64,000 bases of DNA from Candidatus Rokuibacteriota bacterium (lineage in GTDB: Bacteria; Methylomirabilota; Methylomirabilia; Rokubacteriales; CSP1-6). The DNA is taken from positions 124,001 through 188,000 of the forward strand of contig QHSU01000055.1 in NCBI GenBank assembly GCA_003220535.1, given 5' to 3'. The notes beneath the pieces were generated by a model. The model saw only the letters and a program-made list of their open reading frames with translations, had not been told where the DNA came from and ran no database searches. How positions within the stretch are numbered: the stretch's first letter is position 1; each line of letters starts with the position of its first letter. The position numbers and the translations under genes were made by a program. Positions 44,398-53,401 of this stretch are shown piece after piece.

Positions 44398-45390
44398 ATG
44401 GGAATGCTCAGCGGAAAGACGGCGCTGGTGACAGGCGCGGGACGAGGCATCGGCCGCGGGATCGCGCTCGCGCTCGCCGCGGCGGGGGCGAAGGTGGTCG
44501 TCAACGACATCGGCGCCTCCTTGAGCGGCGAGGGCGTCGAGAACACGCCCGCCCAGTCGGTGGTGGACGAGATCGTCAAGGCGGGCGGCGCGGCGCAGCC
44601 CAACTACGGCTCCGTCGCGGACTTCGGCAAGGCCGCCGCGATGGTCCAGCAGGCGATCGACAGCTGGGGCCGGATCGACATCGTGGTGCACGTCGCCGGC
44701 ATCCTGCGCGACCGGATGATCTTCAATATGACCGAGGACGAGTGGGACGCGGTGATCAACGTGCACCTCAAAGGGATGTTCAACGTGGTGCGCGCCGCCT
44801 CCGTCTCGATGCGCGAGCAGAAGGGCGGGCGCATCATCAGCATGTCGTCGGTGTCCGCGCTCGGAGCGCCGGGGCAGCCAAACTACGCCGCCGCGAAGGC
44901 CGGGATCATCGGGCTCACGTGGTCGACGGCGAACGCGATGGCGAAATACGGCGTGACCGTGAACGCCATCATGCCGAGCGGGGCCACGCGCATGATCGAC
45001 TCGACGCCGAGGGGGCGGCAGGTTTTCGAGCAGACCGGCAAGTGGCCGAGCGAGCTGGCGGCCGGGACCGACCGCGACCCCGACAACGTGGCGCCCATCG
45101 TCGTCTACCTGGTGAGCGACGCCGGGGCGAGCGTCAGCGGCCAGGTCTTCCACGCGCGGGGCTACGGCTACACCCTGCTCGCCCAGCCCCACGCCGTGCG
45201 GCACATCAAGGCGGGGCGTCGCTGGGATCCCGAGGAGCTGGTGAAGATCTTCCCCGAGACGCTGGGCGGCCACCTGAAGCAGCCTCCGAGCATCGAGTTC
45301 GGCCAGAAGCTCGACGAGCGTCCCGCGGACGAGTGGCGAGACCTCGGCGGGGGTCGGCGCTTCTGGAAGTCGCGGTACGAGGAGCCGTGA
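44398..45390 (+). CDS. SDR family oxidoreductase (MFE-2 / 17-beta-HSD4-like)
   Basis: 330 aa. The NAD-binding motif TGAGRGIGRGIAL, the catalytic Ser (ISMSSVSALG) and YAAAKAG (YxxxK) are in place. The length beyond a normal 250-aa SDR and the middle block IVVHVAGILRDRMIFNMTEDEW match the hydroxyacyl-CoA dehydrogenase part of peroxisomal multifunctional enzyme 2 and its bacterial relatives, which act in beta-oxidation of bulky acyl-CoAs. ATG 44398 is 2 bp after the previous stop. The 3' end overlaps the phosphatase start. Confidence 0.9.
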   Translation: MGMLSGKTALVTGAGRGIGRGIALALAAAGAKVVVNDIGASLSGEGVENTPAQSVVDEIVKAGGAAQPNYGSVADFGKAAAMVQQAIDSWGRIDIVVHVAGILRDRMIFNMTEDEWDAVINVHLKGMFNVVRAASVSMREQKGGRIISMSSVSALGAPGQPNYAAAKAGIIGLTWSTANAMAKYGVTVNAIMPSGATRMIDSTPRGRQVFEQTGKWPSELAAGTDRDPDNVAPIVVYLVSDAGASVSGQVFHARGYGYTLLAQPHAVRHIKAGRRWDPEELVKIFPETLGGHLKQPPSIEFGQKLDERPADEWRDLGGGRRFWKSRYEEP

Positions 45391-45869
45391 AGACCGTTCT
45401 CGTGGTATGCCACGCCAATACCGCGCGAAGCGTGATGGCCCAGGCGCTCCTGGAGCGGATGTTGGCGCGGCAGGGCATCGATGGCGCCATCCGCGTCAGG
45501 TCGGGAGGGATCGCCAACTACGCGCGAGATGGCATGATCGCCTCGCTCGACGCGCGCCTGGCGCTCCGTGAGGAGGGCATCCACCTGGCCGAGGATGACT
45601 TCGCCTCGACCGACCTCAAGCGCCACCGCCACCTCCTCGCCGAGGCGGACCTGATCCTGACGATGACCGGGCTCCAGAAGCAGATGCTGGGCGCCTTCGA
45701 CGAGGCCCGCGACCGGCCCGTGTTCACGCTCCGGGAGTTCGTGGGCGAGGACGGGGACATCGATGATCCGGCCACCCAGGGCGAGGAGGTGTTCCGCGTC
45801 TGCCGTGACGAGATCAAGCGTTGCCTGGAAAAATCGGTCCCGCGCCTGCTGATGATATTGTCGGGGTGA
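45387..45869 (+). CDS. Low-molecular-weight protein-tyrosine-phosphatase-like protein
   Basis: 160 aa. The P-loop is VCHANTARSVMAQALL (C-x5-R with Ser), and the general-acid loop is GDIDDPATQGEEVF. These features identify LMW-PTP; the related arsenate reductase fold is less likely because the extra Cys pair is missing. Its target in this cluster may be a signalling protein, but no tyrosine kinase is nearby. GTG 45387 overlaps the SDR stop (GTGA). Confidence 0.8.
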   Translation: MKTVLVVCHANTARSVMAQALLERMLARQGIDGAIRVRSGGIANYARDGMIASLDARLALREEGIHLAEDDFASTDLKRHRHLLAEADLILTMTGLQKQMLGAFDEARDRPVFTLREFVGEDGDIDDPATQGEEVFRVCRDEIKRCLEKSVPRLLMILSG

Positions 45870-45883
45870 AGCGGGAGGCCTCG

Positions 45884-45952
45884 ATGACCGACGCGTCGTT
45901 CGACATCTGCTTTGCCGGCCGGTCGTCGAATGACGGCATGAGAGGCGCGTGA
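45884..45952 (+). CDS. Possible 22-codon leader peptide before the histidine kinase
   Basis: ATG 45884 is preceded by GGGAGG at 7-nt spacing and encodes MTDASFDICFAGRSSNDGMR then GA and a stop whose TGA overlaps the histidine kinase GTG (GTGA at 45949-45952). The arrangement looks like translational coupling of a leader ORF to the kinase. Too short for family assignment. Confidence 0.35.
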   Translation: MTDASFDICFAGRSSNDGMRGA

Positions 45953-48900
45953 CTCCCCGCGGCCGTCTCTTCCGGAAGTACGTGGTCGTCTTCGCCGGCT
46001 TGGTCAGTGGGGCCCTGCTCGCGTCCGGCGCCATCGAGATCTATTTCTCCTACCACGAAAACCGCGACGCGCTCGTCGCGCTCCAGCGCGAGAAGGCCCT
46101 GGGCGTGGCCGCGCGCATCGAAGACTTCATCAAGGAGATCGAGAAGCAGATCGGCTGGACAACGCAGCCACAGCTCGGCGCGCCGTCGGCGGCGATGTAC
46201 CAGCGTCGCGTCGACTACCTGCGACTGCTCCGTCAGGTGCTGGCGATCACCGAGATCAGCCATCTCGACGCCGAGGGCAAGGAGCAGCTGCGCGTCTCGC
46301 GCCTGGCGATGGACGTCGCCGGCAGCCAGACCGACTACTCGCACGAGCCGAAGTTCGTCGAGACCAAGGCCGGAAAGGTCTACCACGGGCCAGTGTACTT
46401 CCGGAAGGGGTCCGAGCCCTACATGACGATCGCCATGGCCGGGAGCGGCCAGCGTGCCGGCGTGACCGTGGCCGAGGTCAATTTGAAGTTCATCTGGGAC
46501 GTCGTCTCCCAGATCAAGATCGGAAAAGCCGGCCACGCCTTCGTCCTCGACGGCCAGGGCGCCCTCATTGCGCATCCGGACATCAGTCTGGTGCTCCAGC
46601 AGACGACCTTCGCCGGGCTCGACCAGGTCAAGGCCGCGCTCGCCGGTGCGCCTTCGCCCGGTGAGCAGCGGCGGCAAGTGATGATCGCACGGGATCTCAA
46701 GGACCGGCGCGTGATGACAGCCTACGCGACCATCGCGTCGCTCAAGTGGTCCGTCTTCGTGGAGCAGCCGCTCGAGGAGGCGTTCGAGACCCTCTACGCC
46801 TCGATCCAGCGCACGATCGGCCTCCTCGTGCTCGGCGTGCTGCTGGCGGTGGCGGCGAGCCTGGTCCTCGCCCGGCGGATGGTCACGCCGATCCAGGCGC
46901 TGCAGGCCGGTGCGGCCCGGATCGGCGCCGGCGAGCTGGAGCAGCGAATCGACGTCAGGACGGGCGACGAGCTGGAGGCGCTGGGCGATCAGTTCAACAG
47001 CATGGCCACCCAGCTCAAGGAGTCGTACGCCGGGCTCGAGCGCAAGGTCGAGGAGCGTACGCACGAGCTGACCGAGTCGCTCGAGCAGCAGACGGCGACC
47101 GCCGAGATCCTGCGCGTCATCTCGAGCTCGCCGACCGACGTCCAGCCCGTGTTCGATGCGATAGCCGAGAGCGCGGTGCGGTTGTGCGGCGCGCTTTTCA
47201 GTTCCGTCTATCGCTACGATGGCGAACTGATCCACATGGTCGCGCACTACAATTACCCGCAGGCGGCCCTCGATCTTTCGGAGCGTGCCTTTCCGGCTCG
47301 ACCGGGGCGCCATCTGTTTTCGGGCCTGGCGATTCTGGAGCGGCGGGTCGTCCACGTCCCCGACGTGCTGAGCGACGCCGAGCACGCGTTCGCTCACAAC
47401 CTCGCGCGGACGGCCGGCTTCCGCAGCGTGCTGTCGGTTCCGATGCTCCGCGGTGACAACCCGACCGGAGCGATCACGGTGTGGCACACCGACGTCGGTC
47501 CGTTCTCGGAAAAGCATATCGAGCTGCTGAAGACCTTCGCCGACCAGGCCGTCATTGCCGTCGAGAACGTGCGCCTCTTCATCGAACTGCAGGAACGGAA
47601 TCGTGAGGTCACCGAGGCGCTCGAGCAACAGACGGCGACGGGAGAGATTCTCCGCGTCATCTCGAGCTCGCCGACCGACGTGCAACCCGTGCTGGACGCG
47701 GTGACGGAGAGCGCGGCTCGCCTCTGCGAAGTGCCCGACGTCGCCATCATGCGACTGGATGGCGAGCGGTTCCGCCTGGTCGCGCATCACGGACCGGTTC
47801 CGATCGGGCCTATTGGCCACTTCGAGATCCCGCTCGGGCTCGGCACGGTGGGCGGCCGCGCCATGATCGAGCGTCGAACGATCCACGTGCCGGACCTCCA
47901 GGCCGCGGCCGCCGAGTTCCCCCAGGGGTCCCAGCTCGGGCAGCAGTACGGCAACCGAACGACGCTCGCGGTCCCCTTGCTGAGAGAGGGACAGCCGATC
48001 GGGTTCATCCTGCTCCGGCGCCTCGAGGTCCGTCCCTTCAGCGACAAGCAGATCGCTCTCCTCCAGAGCTTTGCGGACCAGGCGGTCATCGCGATCGAGA
48101 ACGTGCGCCTGTTCCAGGAGCTGCAGGCGCGGACGGGTGAGCTGGCCCGCTCGGTCGACGAGCTGCAGGCGCTCGGCGAGGTCGGTCGGGCAGTCAGCTC
48201 GACGCTCGACCTCGAGACGGTGCTGGCGACCATCGTGTCGCGGGCCAGCCAGCTCTCGGGCACCGATGGAGGCGCGATCTACGAGTACGACGAGGAAGCG
48301 GAGGAGTTCCACCTGCGCGCCACGCAGAACCTCGACGCGGACCTCGTGGAGCAGCTCCGCTCGACGGTCATCCGCAAAGGGGTGGGCGCGGTCGGCCGTC
48401 TGGCCGTGACCCTCGAGCCGACGCAGGTCCCCGACATCGAGCGGGATAGCACGTATCAGAGCCCGCTGAGACATGCGGCCATCGGCGCCGGCTATCGCGC
48501 GCTGCTCGCGGTGCCGCTTCTTCGTGAGAACCGCATCATCGGCGGGCTCGTCGTGAACCGGAAGAGCCCCGGGGAATTCGCGCCCGACGTCATCGAGCTG
48601 CTCCGGACCTTCGCCGCCCAGTCGGCCCTGGCCATCCAGAACGCACGTCTCTTCCAGGAGATCGAGGAGAAGAGCCGGCAGCTCGAGGTGGCCAATCGCC
48701 ACAAGTCGGAGTTCCTCGCGAGCATGTCGCACGAGCTCCGGACGCCGCTCAACGCCGTCATCGGGTTCTCGGAAGTCCTGCTCGAGCGGATGTTCGGCGA
48801 GATCAACGACAAGCAGGACGAGTACCTGCAAGACATCCTCGCCTCCGGTCGGCACCTGCTGTCGCTCATCAACGACATTCTCGACCTCGCCAAGATCGAG

Positions 48901-49395
48901 GCCGGTCGCATGGAGCTGGAGGTGACCGAGTTCCATCTGCCGCAGGCGATCGACAACGCGATCACGCTGGTGCGCGAGCGCGCCGCGCGCCGGGCGATCA
49001 CGCTCGAGGTCGACGTCGACCCGCGGCTCGGCGAGATCAAGGGCGACGAGCGGAAGGTCAAGCAGGTGCTCCTGAACCTCCTGTCCAACGCCATCAAGTT
49101 CACACCGGAGGGCGGGCACGTGGGCGTCCACGCCGCCCTTGCGGACGGCTTCGCCGAGATCTCGGTGACGGATACCGGCGTCGGGATCGCGCCCGAGGAC
49201 CACGAGGCCGTCTTCGAGGAGTTCCGCCAGGTGGGGACCGACTACGCCAAGAAGCACGAGGGCACAGGCCTGGGCTTGACGCTCTCGCGACGATTCGTCG
49301 CGCTGCACGGCGGCAAGATCTGGGTGAAGAGCCAGCTGGGCCAGGGCGCGACGTTCACCTTCACACTCCCGGTGAATCCATGGCAAACGAGCTGA
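45949..49395 (+). CDS. Hybrid-type sensor histidine kinase: Cache, HAMP, three GAF, HisKA, HATPase
   Basis: 1148 aa. TM1 (KYVVVFAGLVSGALLASGAI), an extracytoplasmic Cache-like sensor to ~285, TM2 (TIGLLVLGVLLAVAASLVLA), HAMP (MVTPIQALQAGAARIGAGEL), then three GAF domains (~385-900) connected by repeated linkers (LEQQTATGEILRVISSSPTD occurs twice, near 380 and 560, almost identical). The phosphoacceptor is His928 in SMSHELRTPLNAVIG; the ATP domain has DTGVGIAPEDHEAVFEEFRQ and GLGLTLSRRFV. No receiver domain is attached, but two REC genes follow. GTG 45949 is the start. It overlaps the next gene by 16 bp. Confidence 0.92.
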   Translation: MTPRGRLFRKYVVVFAGLVSGALLASGAIEIYFSYHENRDALVALQREKALGVAARIEDFIKEIEKQIGWTTQPQLGAPSAAMYQRRVDYLRLLRQVLAITEISHLDAEGKEQLRVSRLAMDVAGSQTDYSHEPKFVETKAGKVYHGPVYFRKGSEPYMTIAMAGSGQRAGVTVAEVNLKFIWDVVSQIKIGKAGHAFVLDGQGALIAHPDISLVLQQTTFAGLDQVKAALAGAPSPGEQRRQVMIARDLKDRRVMTAYATIASLKWSVFVEQPLEEAFETLYASIQRTIGLLVLGVLLAVAASLVLARRMVTPIQALQAGAARIGAGELEQRIDVRTGDELEALGDQFNSMATQLKESYAGLERKVEERTHELTESLEQQTATAEILRVISSSPTDVQPVFDAIAESAVRLCGALFSSVYRYDGELIHMVAHYNYPQAALDLSERAFPARPGRHLFSGLAILERRVVHVPDVLSDAEHAFAHNLARTAGFRSVLSVPMLRGDNPTGAITVWHTDVGPFSEKHIELLKTFADQAVIAVENVRLFIELQERNREVTEALEQQTATGEILRVISSSPTDVQPVLDAVTESAARLCEVPDVAIMRLDGERFRLVAHHGPVPIGPIGHFEIPLGLGTVGGRAMIERRTIHVPDLQAAAAEFPQGSQLGQQYGNRTTLAVPLLREGQPIGFILLRRLEVRPFSDKQIALLQSFADQAVIAIENVRLFQELQARTGELARSVDELQALGEVGRAVSSTLDLETVLATIVSRASQLSGTDGGAIYEYDEEAEEFHLRATQNLDADLVEQLRSTVIRKGVGAVGRLAVTLEPTQVPDIERDSTYQSPLRHAAIGAGYRALLAVPLLRENRIIGGLVVNRKSPGEFAPDVIELLRTFAAQSALAIQNARLFQEIEEKSRQLEVANRHKSEFLASMSHELRTPLNAVIGFSEVLLERMFGEINDKQDEYLQDILASGRHLLSLINDILDLAKIEAGRMELEVTEFHLPQAIDNAITLVRERAARRAITLEVDVDPRLGEIKGDERKVKQVLLNLLSNAIKFTPEGGHVGVHAALADGFAEISVTDTGVGIAPEDHEAVFEEFRQVGTDYAKKHEGTGLGLTLSRRFVALHGGKIWVKSQLGQGATFTFTLPVNPWQTS

Positions 49396-49763
49396 TCCTG
49401 ATCGTCGAGGACAACGACAAGAACCTCAAGCTCGTGCGTGACGTGCTCCAGCACCGCGGTTATCAGACGATCGAGGCGGGCACGGGCGAGGACGGCGTAC
49501 GGCTCGCGAAGGAGCGCCATCCCGACCTGGTCCTCATGGACATCCTGCTTCCGGGGATCGATGGCATCGCGGCCCTCGGCCAGCTCCGCGCCGACGCCGC
49601 GACGCGCGCGATCCCGGTGATCGCGGTGACGGCGTCGGTCATGACCCACGATCGCAAGAAGGTCATGGACGCCGGGTTCGACGGCTACCAGTCCAAGCCG
49701 ATCAAGGTGAAGGAGTTCATCGAGGCGGTGCGCGAGATGCTGGACCGCCGGGCCGGAGCGTAG
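49380..49763 (+). CDS. Single-domain response regulator (CheY/DivK-like)
   Basis: 127 aa, a receiver domain only. The phosphoacceptor is Asp54 in LVLMDILLPGIDG, the acidic pair is in IVEDNDKN, the Thr/Ser switch is in AVTASVM and the Lys is in SKPIKVKE. It starts inside the histidine kinase gene (16-bp overlap), indicating it is its direct partner. With no output domain it must act by protein interaction or in a phosphorelay. Confidence 0.92.
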   Translation: MANELILIVEDNDKNLKLVRDVLQHRGYQTIEAGTGEDGVRLAKERHPDLVLMDILLPGIDGIAALGQLRADAATRAIPVIAVTASVMTHDRKKVMDAGFDGYQSKPIKVKEFIEAVREMLDRRAGA

Positions 49764-49772
49764 CCGCTCGCC

Positions 49773-50864
49773 ATGCCCGAGAAAGTCCTCGTCGTCGACG
49801 ATATGCCCGTCAACGTGAAGCTTCTCGCCGACCTCCTGGCCGTGAAGGGCTACGCCGTCGTCACGGCCGCCAACGGCGCGGAGGCGCTCGCGAAGGTCGA
49901 CAAGGAGCAGCCCGGGCTCGTGCTGCTCGACGTCATGATGCCCGGGATGAGCGGCTACGACGTCTGCCGGAAGCTCCGCGAGAACCCGGCGACGGCGATG
50001 CTGCCCGTCATCATGGTAACGGCGCTCGATCCGGCCCAGGAGCGCGTGAAGGGGATCGAGGCGGGCGCCGACGACTTCCTGACCAAGCCCATCAACCAGC
50101 CCGAGCTCCTGGCGCGCGTGAAGTCCTTGCTGAGGATCAAGCTGCTCCACGACGAGCTCGCCGAGTGGAACCGGACCCTCGCGCAGCGCGTCGAGCAGCA
50201 ACTCGCCCAGCTCGACCGCTTCGAGCGGCTCAAGCGCTTCTTCTCGCCCCAGCTCGCCGAGCTGATCGTGAGCGGCGACGCCGAGGACCCGCTGAAGAGC
50301 CACCGGCGCGAGATCACCGTGGTCTTCCTCGACCTCCGCGGCTTCACCGCCTTCGCCGAGACGTCCGAGCCCGAGGAGGTCATGAGCGTGCTCCGGGAGT
50401 ACCACACCGCGATGGGGCGAGTCATCGTCGAGCACGAGGGGACGCTCGAGCGCTTCACCGGCGATGGGATGATGATCTTCTTCAACGATCCCGTGCCGGT
50501 GCCCGACGCGCCGGAGCGCTCCGTGCGGATGGCCGTGGCGATGCGCGAGCGGGTGGACGAGCTGCTGGTGACGTGGCGCAAGCGCGGCTACGATCTCGAC
50601 TTCGGCGTTGGCATCGCCCAGGGTTACGCGACGATCGGCGCGATCGGGTTCGAGGGCCGCATGGACTATGGCGCGATCGGCACCGTGACCAACATGGCCG
50701 CGCGGCTCTGCGGCGAGGCCAAGCCGCGCCAGATCCTCATCGCGCAGCGCGTGCTCGGGGCGGTCGAGGCGCTGGTCGAGGTGGAGGAGCTGGGCGGCCT
50801 CACGCTGAAGGGCTTCTCGAGGCCGGTCCCCGCCTTCAACGTCCTCCAGCTGAAGACCTCGTGA
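49773..50864 (+). CDS. Response regulator with class III adenylate/guanylate cyclase domain
   Basis: 363 aa. An N-terminal receiver (Asp53 in LVLLDVMMPGMSG, Lys in TKPINQPE) is joined by a helical linker (ARVKSLLRIKLLHDELAEWN) to a class III cyclase domain (~175-360). The metal-binding Asp residues are in VFLDLRGFTAFAE and TGDGMMIFFND; the catalytic Asn/Arg region is in TVTNMAARLCGEA. Specificity for ATP or GTP cannot be decided by eye. Ten bp after the single-domain regulator, it is the likely cAMP/cGMP output of the kinase operon. The gene ends 13 bp before a convergent gene. Confidence 0.9.
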   Translation: MPEKVLVVDDMPVNVKLLADLLAVKGYAVVTAANGAEALAKVDKEQPGLVLLDVMMPGMSGYDVCRKLRENPATAMLPVIMVTALDPAQERVKGIEAGADDFLTKPINQPELLARVKSLLRIKLLHDELAEWNRTLAQRVEQQLAQLDRFERLKRFFSPQLAELIVSGDAEDPLKSHRREITVVFLDLRGFTAFAETSEPEEVMSVLREYHTAMGRVIVEHEGTLERFTGDGMMIFFNDPVPVPDAPERSVRMAVAMRERVDELLVTWRKRGYDLDFGVGIAQGYATIGAIGFEGRMDYGAIGTVTNMAARLCGEAKPRQILIAQRVLGAVEALVEVEELGGLTLKGFSRPVPAFNVLQLKTS

Positions 50865-50877
50865 AGCGCCGAGGCGC

Positions 50878-52407
50878 TCAGATCTTCCGCTCGCGCCCCG
50901 TCCAGTAAGGGTCGCGCAGGAGCCGCTTGATGAGCTTGCCGGCGGTGTCGCGGGGGAACTCCGTGGGAAAGGAGACCTCGCGCGGCACCTTGTAGTCGGC
51001 CAGATGCTGCCGGGCGAAGGCGCAAAGCTCGTCCGCCGTGAGTGCCTCCGCTGGGCGCAGCTGCACCGCCGCGTGGACGCGCTCGCCCCAGTCGTCGTCG
51101 GGCACGCCGAACACGGCCACGTCCTCGACGGCGGGATGTCGGTGGAGGACGTCCTCGATCTCTGCGGGATAGATGTTGACGCCGCCCGAGATGATCATGT
51201 CGCGCTTGCGGTCGCAGAGCGTGTAGAAGCCGTCCTCGTCCACCGTGGCCACGTCGCCGACGGAGTACCACTCGCCCCGCCGCGTCTGCCGCGTCGCCTC
51301 CGGGTTCTTGTAGTAGGCGTCGAACATGCCCCCGAAGCGGCGGACGTAGAGCTCGCCCGGCCGGCCGACGGGGACCGGTTCGCCGTCGTCGTCGAGCACC
51401 GCGATCTCGACGCCGGGCGCCGCCCGGCCGCACGAGCCAGGCTTTCTCAGCACGTCCTCGGGACGCAGGATGGTGTTGATCCCGAGCTCCGTGGAGCCAT
51501 AGAACTCGTAGAGGCAGGCGCCGAAGTAGCGCAGCGCCTCCTCCTTGACGCGCATGGGGCACGGGGCCGCCGCCACGACGAGCGCGCGCATCGAGGCGAC
51601 GTCGTAGCGCGCGCGCACGGATTCCGGCAGGTCGACGATGCGCTTGATCAGGGTGGGCGCCATGAACGTGCTGGTGACCCGGTGCTTCTGGATGAGATGG
51701 AGGGCGTGCTCGGCATCGAACTTGCGCATGACCACGACGCCGCCGCCGAGCACGACCGTGAACAGGGCGAAGGAGCCCGGCGCCGAATGATAGAGGGGTC
51801 CCGCCACCAGGTGCACGTGGTCGTCGTGGATCATGCCGAGCCCCTGCATGTAGGCCAGCGTGATCTGGGGATCGGAGGCCGCGCGGCTCGCGCCCTTGGG
51901 CTTTCCGGTGGTCCCGCCCGTGTAGATCATGGAGCCGCCGAGCCCCTGCGTCGGGTCGAGGGCCGGCGGCTCGGGGCTTCCCTTCTCGAGGAGCTCGTCG
52001 AGGCTGACCGCCCAGGGCCGACGCTCCCCGCCCATGAGGACCCAGAGGCGCACCTTCGCGGCGTGCCGCCGGATCGCGTCCGCCATCGCCACGAAGGGGC
52101 CGCCCACGAACGCGGCTACGGCGTCGGAGTGGTCGAGGATGTAGAGGGCCTCCTCGGCGACCAGGCGGTGGTTCATCGGTACGGGCACCGCGTTGGCGGC
52201 GCGGGTCGCGCTCGCCGCCAGCAGGTACTCGAGGGAATTGGGAGCGTAGACGACCACGTGCTCGCCGCGGCCCACGCCGGCCTTGACGAGCGAGTTGGCG
52301 AGACGGTTGCGCCGCTCGAGGAGCTCGCGCCAGGTCCAGCGGCGGTCATCCTCGATGTAGACGACGACGTCGGGCTTCGACTGCGCGTGGATCGAAACGA
52401 AGTCCAA
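50878..52407 (-). CDS. AMP-dependent acyl-CoA synthetase/ligase
   Basis: 509 aa ANL superfamily. The P-loop is SMIYTGGTTGKPKGASR, the A5 motif is YEFYGSTELGINT, the A7 motif is YSVGDVATVDEDGF and the C-terminal catalytic Lys lies in ELCAFARQHLADYKVPREV ... DTAGKLIKRLL. It activates a carboxylic acid with ATP and CoA. It is the last gene of the dipeptide-type transporter block on this strand (9-bp gap from dppF), suggesting that the imported compound is, or is cleaved to, a carboxylic acid. Confidence 0.92.
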   Translation of the reverse strand: MDFVSIHAQSKPDVVVYIEDDRRWTWRELLERRNRLANSLVKAGVGRGEHVVVYAPNSLEYLLAASATRAANAVPVPMNHRLVAEEALYILDHSDAVAAFVGGPFVAMADAIRRHAAKVRLWVLMGGERRPWAVSLDELLEKGSPEPPALDPTQGLGGSMIYTGGTTGKPKGASRAASDPQITLAYMQGLGMIHDDHVHLVAGPLYHSAPGSFALFTVVLGGGVVVMRKFDAEHALHLIQKHRVTSTFMAPTLIKRIVDLPESVRARYDVASMRALVVAAAPCPMRVKEEALRYFGACLYEFYGSTELGINTILRPEDVLRKPGSCGRAAPGVEIAVLDDDGEPVPVGRPGELYVRRFGGMFDAYYKNPEATRQTRRGEWYSVGDVATVDEDGFYTLCDRKRDMIISGGVNIYPAEIEDVLHRHPAVEDVAVFGVPDDDWGERVHAAVQLRPAEALTADELCAFARQHLADYKVPREVSFPTEFPRDTAGKLIKRLLRDPYWTGRERKI

Positions 52408-52416
52408 CCGGCTCGT

Positions 52417-53388
52417 CTACTTCGGGTAGAGGTGGCAGGCGACCAGGCGACCGGACTCCGGGAGCAGCTTCGGCTCCTCGCTGGAGCAACGCGGGAGCGC
52501 ATAGGGGCAGCGCGGATGGAAGCGGCAGCCACCCGGCGGGTTCAGCGGACTCGGCACCTCGCCGGTCAGGATGATCTCGTCGTCGCGCCGCTCGTCCGGG
52601 TGCGACGGCAGCGCCGCCGAGAAGAGCGCCTGCGTGTAGGGGTGCTTGGGCGCCTTGGAGACGATCTCGGCGTCCCCGAGCTCCACGATCTTGCCCAGGT
52701 ACATCACCGCGATCGTGTGGCTCATGTGGGCCACCGCGGCGAGGTCGTGAGCGATGAAGAGGTACGACACGCCGAGCTGGGCCTGGAGGTCGCGCAGGAG
52801 GTTCAGGATCTGGGCACGGATGGACACGTCGAGCGCCGAGACCGGCTCGTCGAGCACCACGACCTTGGGCGAGAGGGAGAGAGCTCGCGCGATCGCGATC
52901 CGCTGGCGTTGGCCGCCCGAGAACTCGTGGGGGAACAGGTCGACGGCGCGCTCGGGCAGCCCCACCAGCTCGAGCAGGCGCAGGACGCGCTTGCGCACTT
53001 CGGGCGACGGCAACGACTCGTTGGTGACGAGCGGCTCGACGATGATCGAGCCGACGCGCATGCGCGGATTCAGCGATGCGTAGGGGTCCTGGAAGACGGC
53101 CTGCACGGAGCGCCGGTAGGCGCTCAGACTCCCGCCATCGAGCGTCTGGAGGTCTCGCCCCTCGAACCGCATGATCCCGTCCGTCGGTCGCTCCAGGAGC
53201 AGCACCATCTTCCCCGTCGTGGTCTTGCCGCACCCCGACTCGCCGACGAGCCCGAGAGTCTTGCCCTGATCGATGGAGAAGGAGATGTCGTCCACCGCGC
53301 GGACGACGGCGACCTGGCGCGAGAAGAACCCGCGCTTCACCGGGAAGTGCTTGACGAGGTTCGTGGCTTCGAGGACCGGTCCGGCCAT
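52417..53388 (-). CDS. Oligo/dipeptide-type ABC transporter ATP-binding protein (DppF-like)
   Basis: 323 aa. Walker [10 protein letters not shown], signature [16 protein letters not shown] and Walker [13 protein letters not shown] are complete, and the C-terminal oligo_HPY domain ([20 protein letters not shown], four-cysteine Fe-S-like pattern) is present. It energises uptake of peptides or peptide-like substrates together with the DppD-like ATPase. The gap to dppD is 13 bp. Confidence 0.93.
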   Translation of the reverse strand: MAGPVLEATNLVKHFPVKRGFFSRQVAVVRAVDDISFSIDQGKTLGLVGESGCGKTTTGKMVLLLERPTDGIMRFEGRDLQTLDGGSLSAYRRSVQAVFQDPYASLNPRMRVGSIIVEPLVTNESLPSPEVRKRVLRLLELVGLPERAVDLFPHEFSGGQRQRIAIARALSLSPKVVVLDEPVSALDVSIRAQILNLLRDLQAQLGVSYLFIAHDLAAVAHMSHTIAVMYLGKIVELGDAEIVSKAPKHPYTQALFSAALPSHPDERRDDEIILTGEVPSPLNPPGGCRFHPRCPYALPRCSSEEPKLLPESGRLVACHLYPK

Positions 53389-53401
53389 CGTCGCTAGTCC
53401 C

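Noticed and set aside
45814-49386. Open frame of 1190 codons antisense to the histidine kinase
   Set aside because: Its translation mirrors codon bias of the kinase (Arg/Leu/Asp/His-rich, no domain pattern). In GC-rich DNA such antisense frames stay open by chance.
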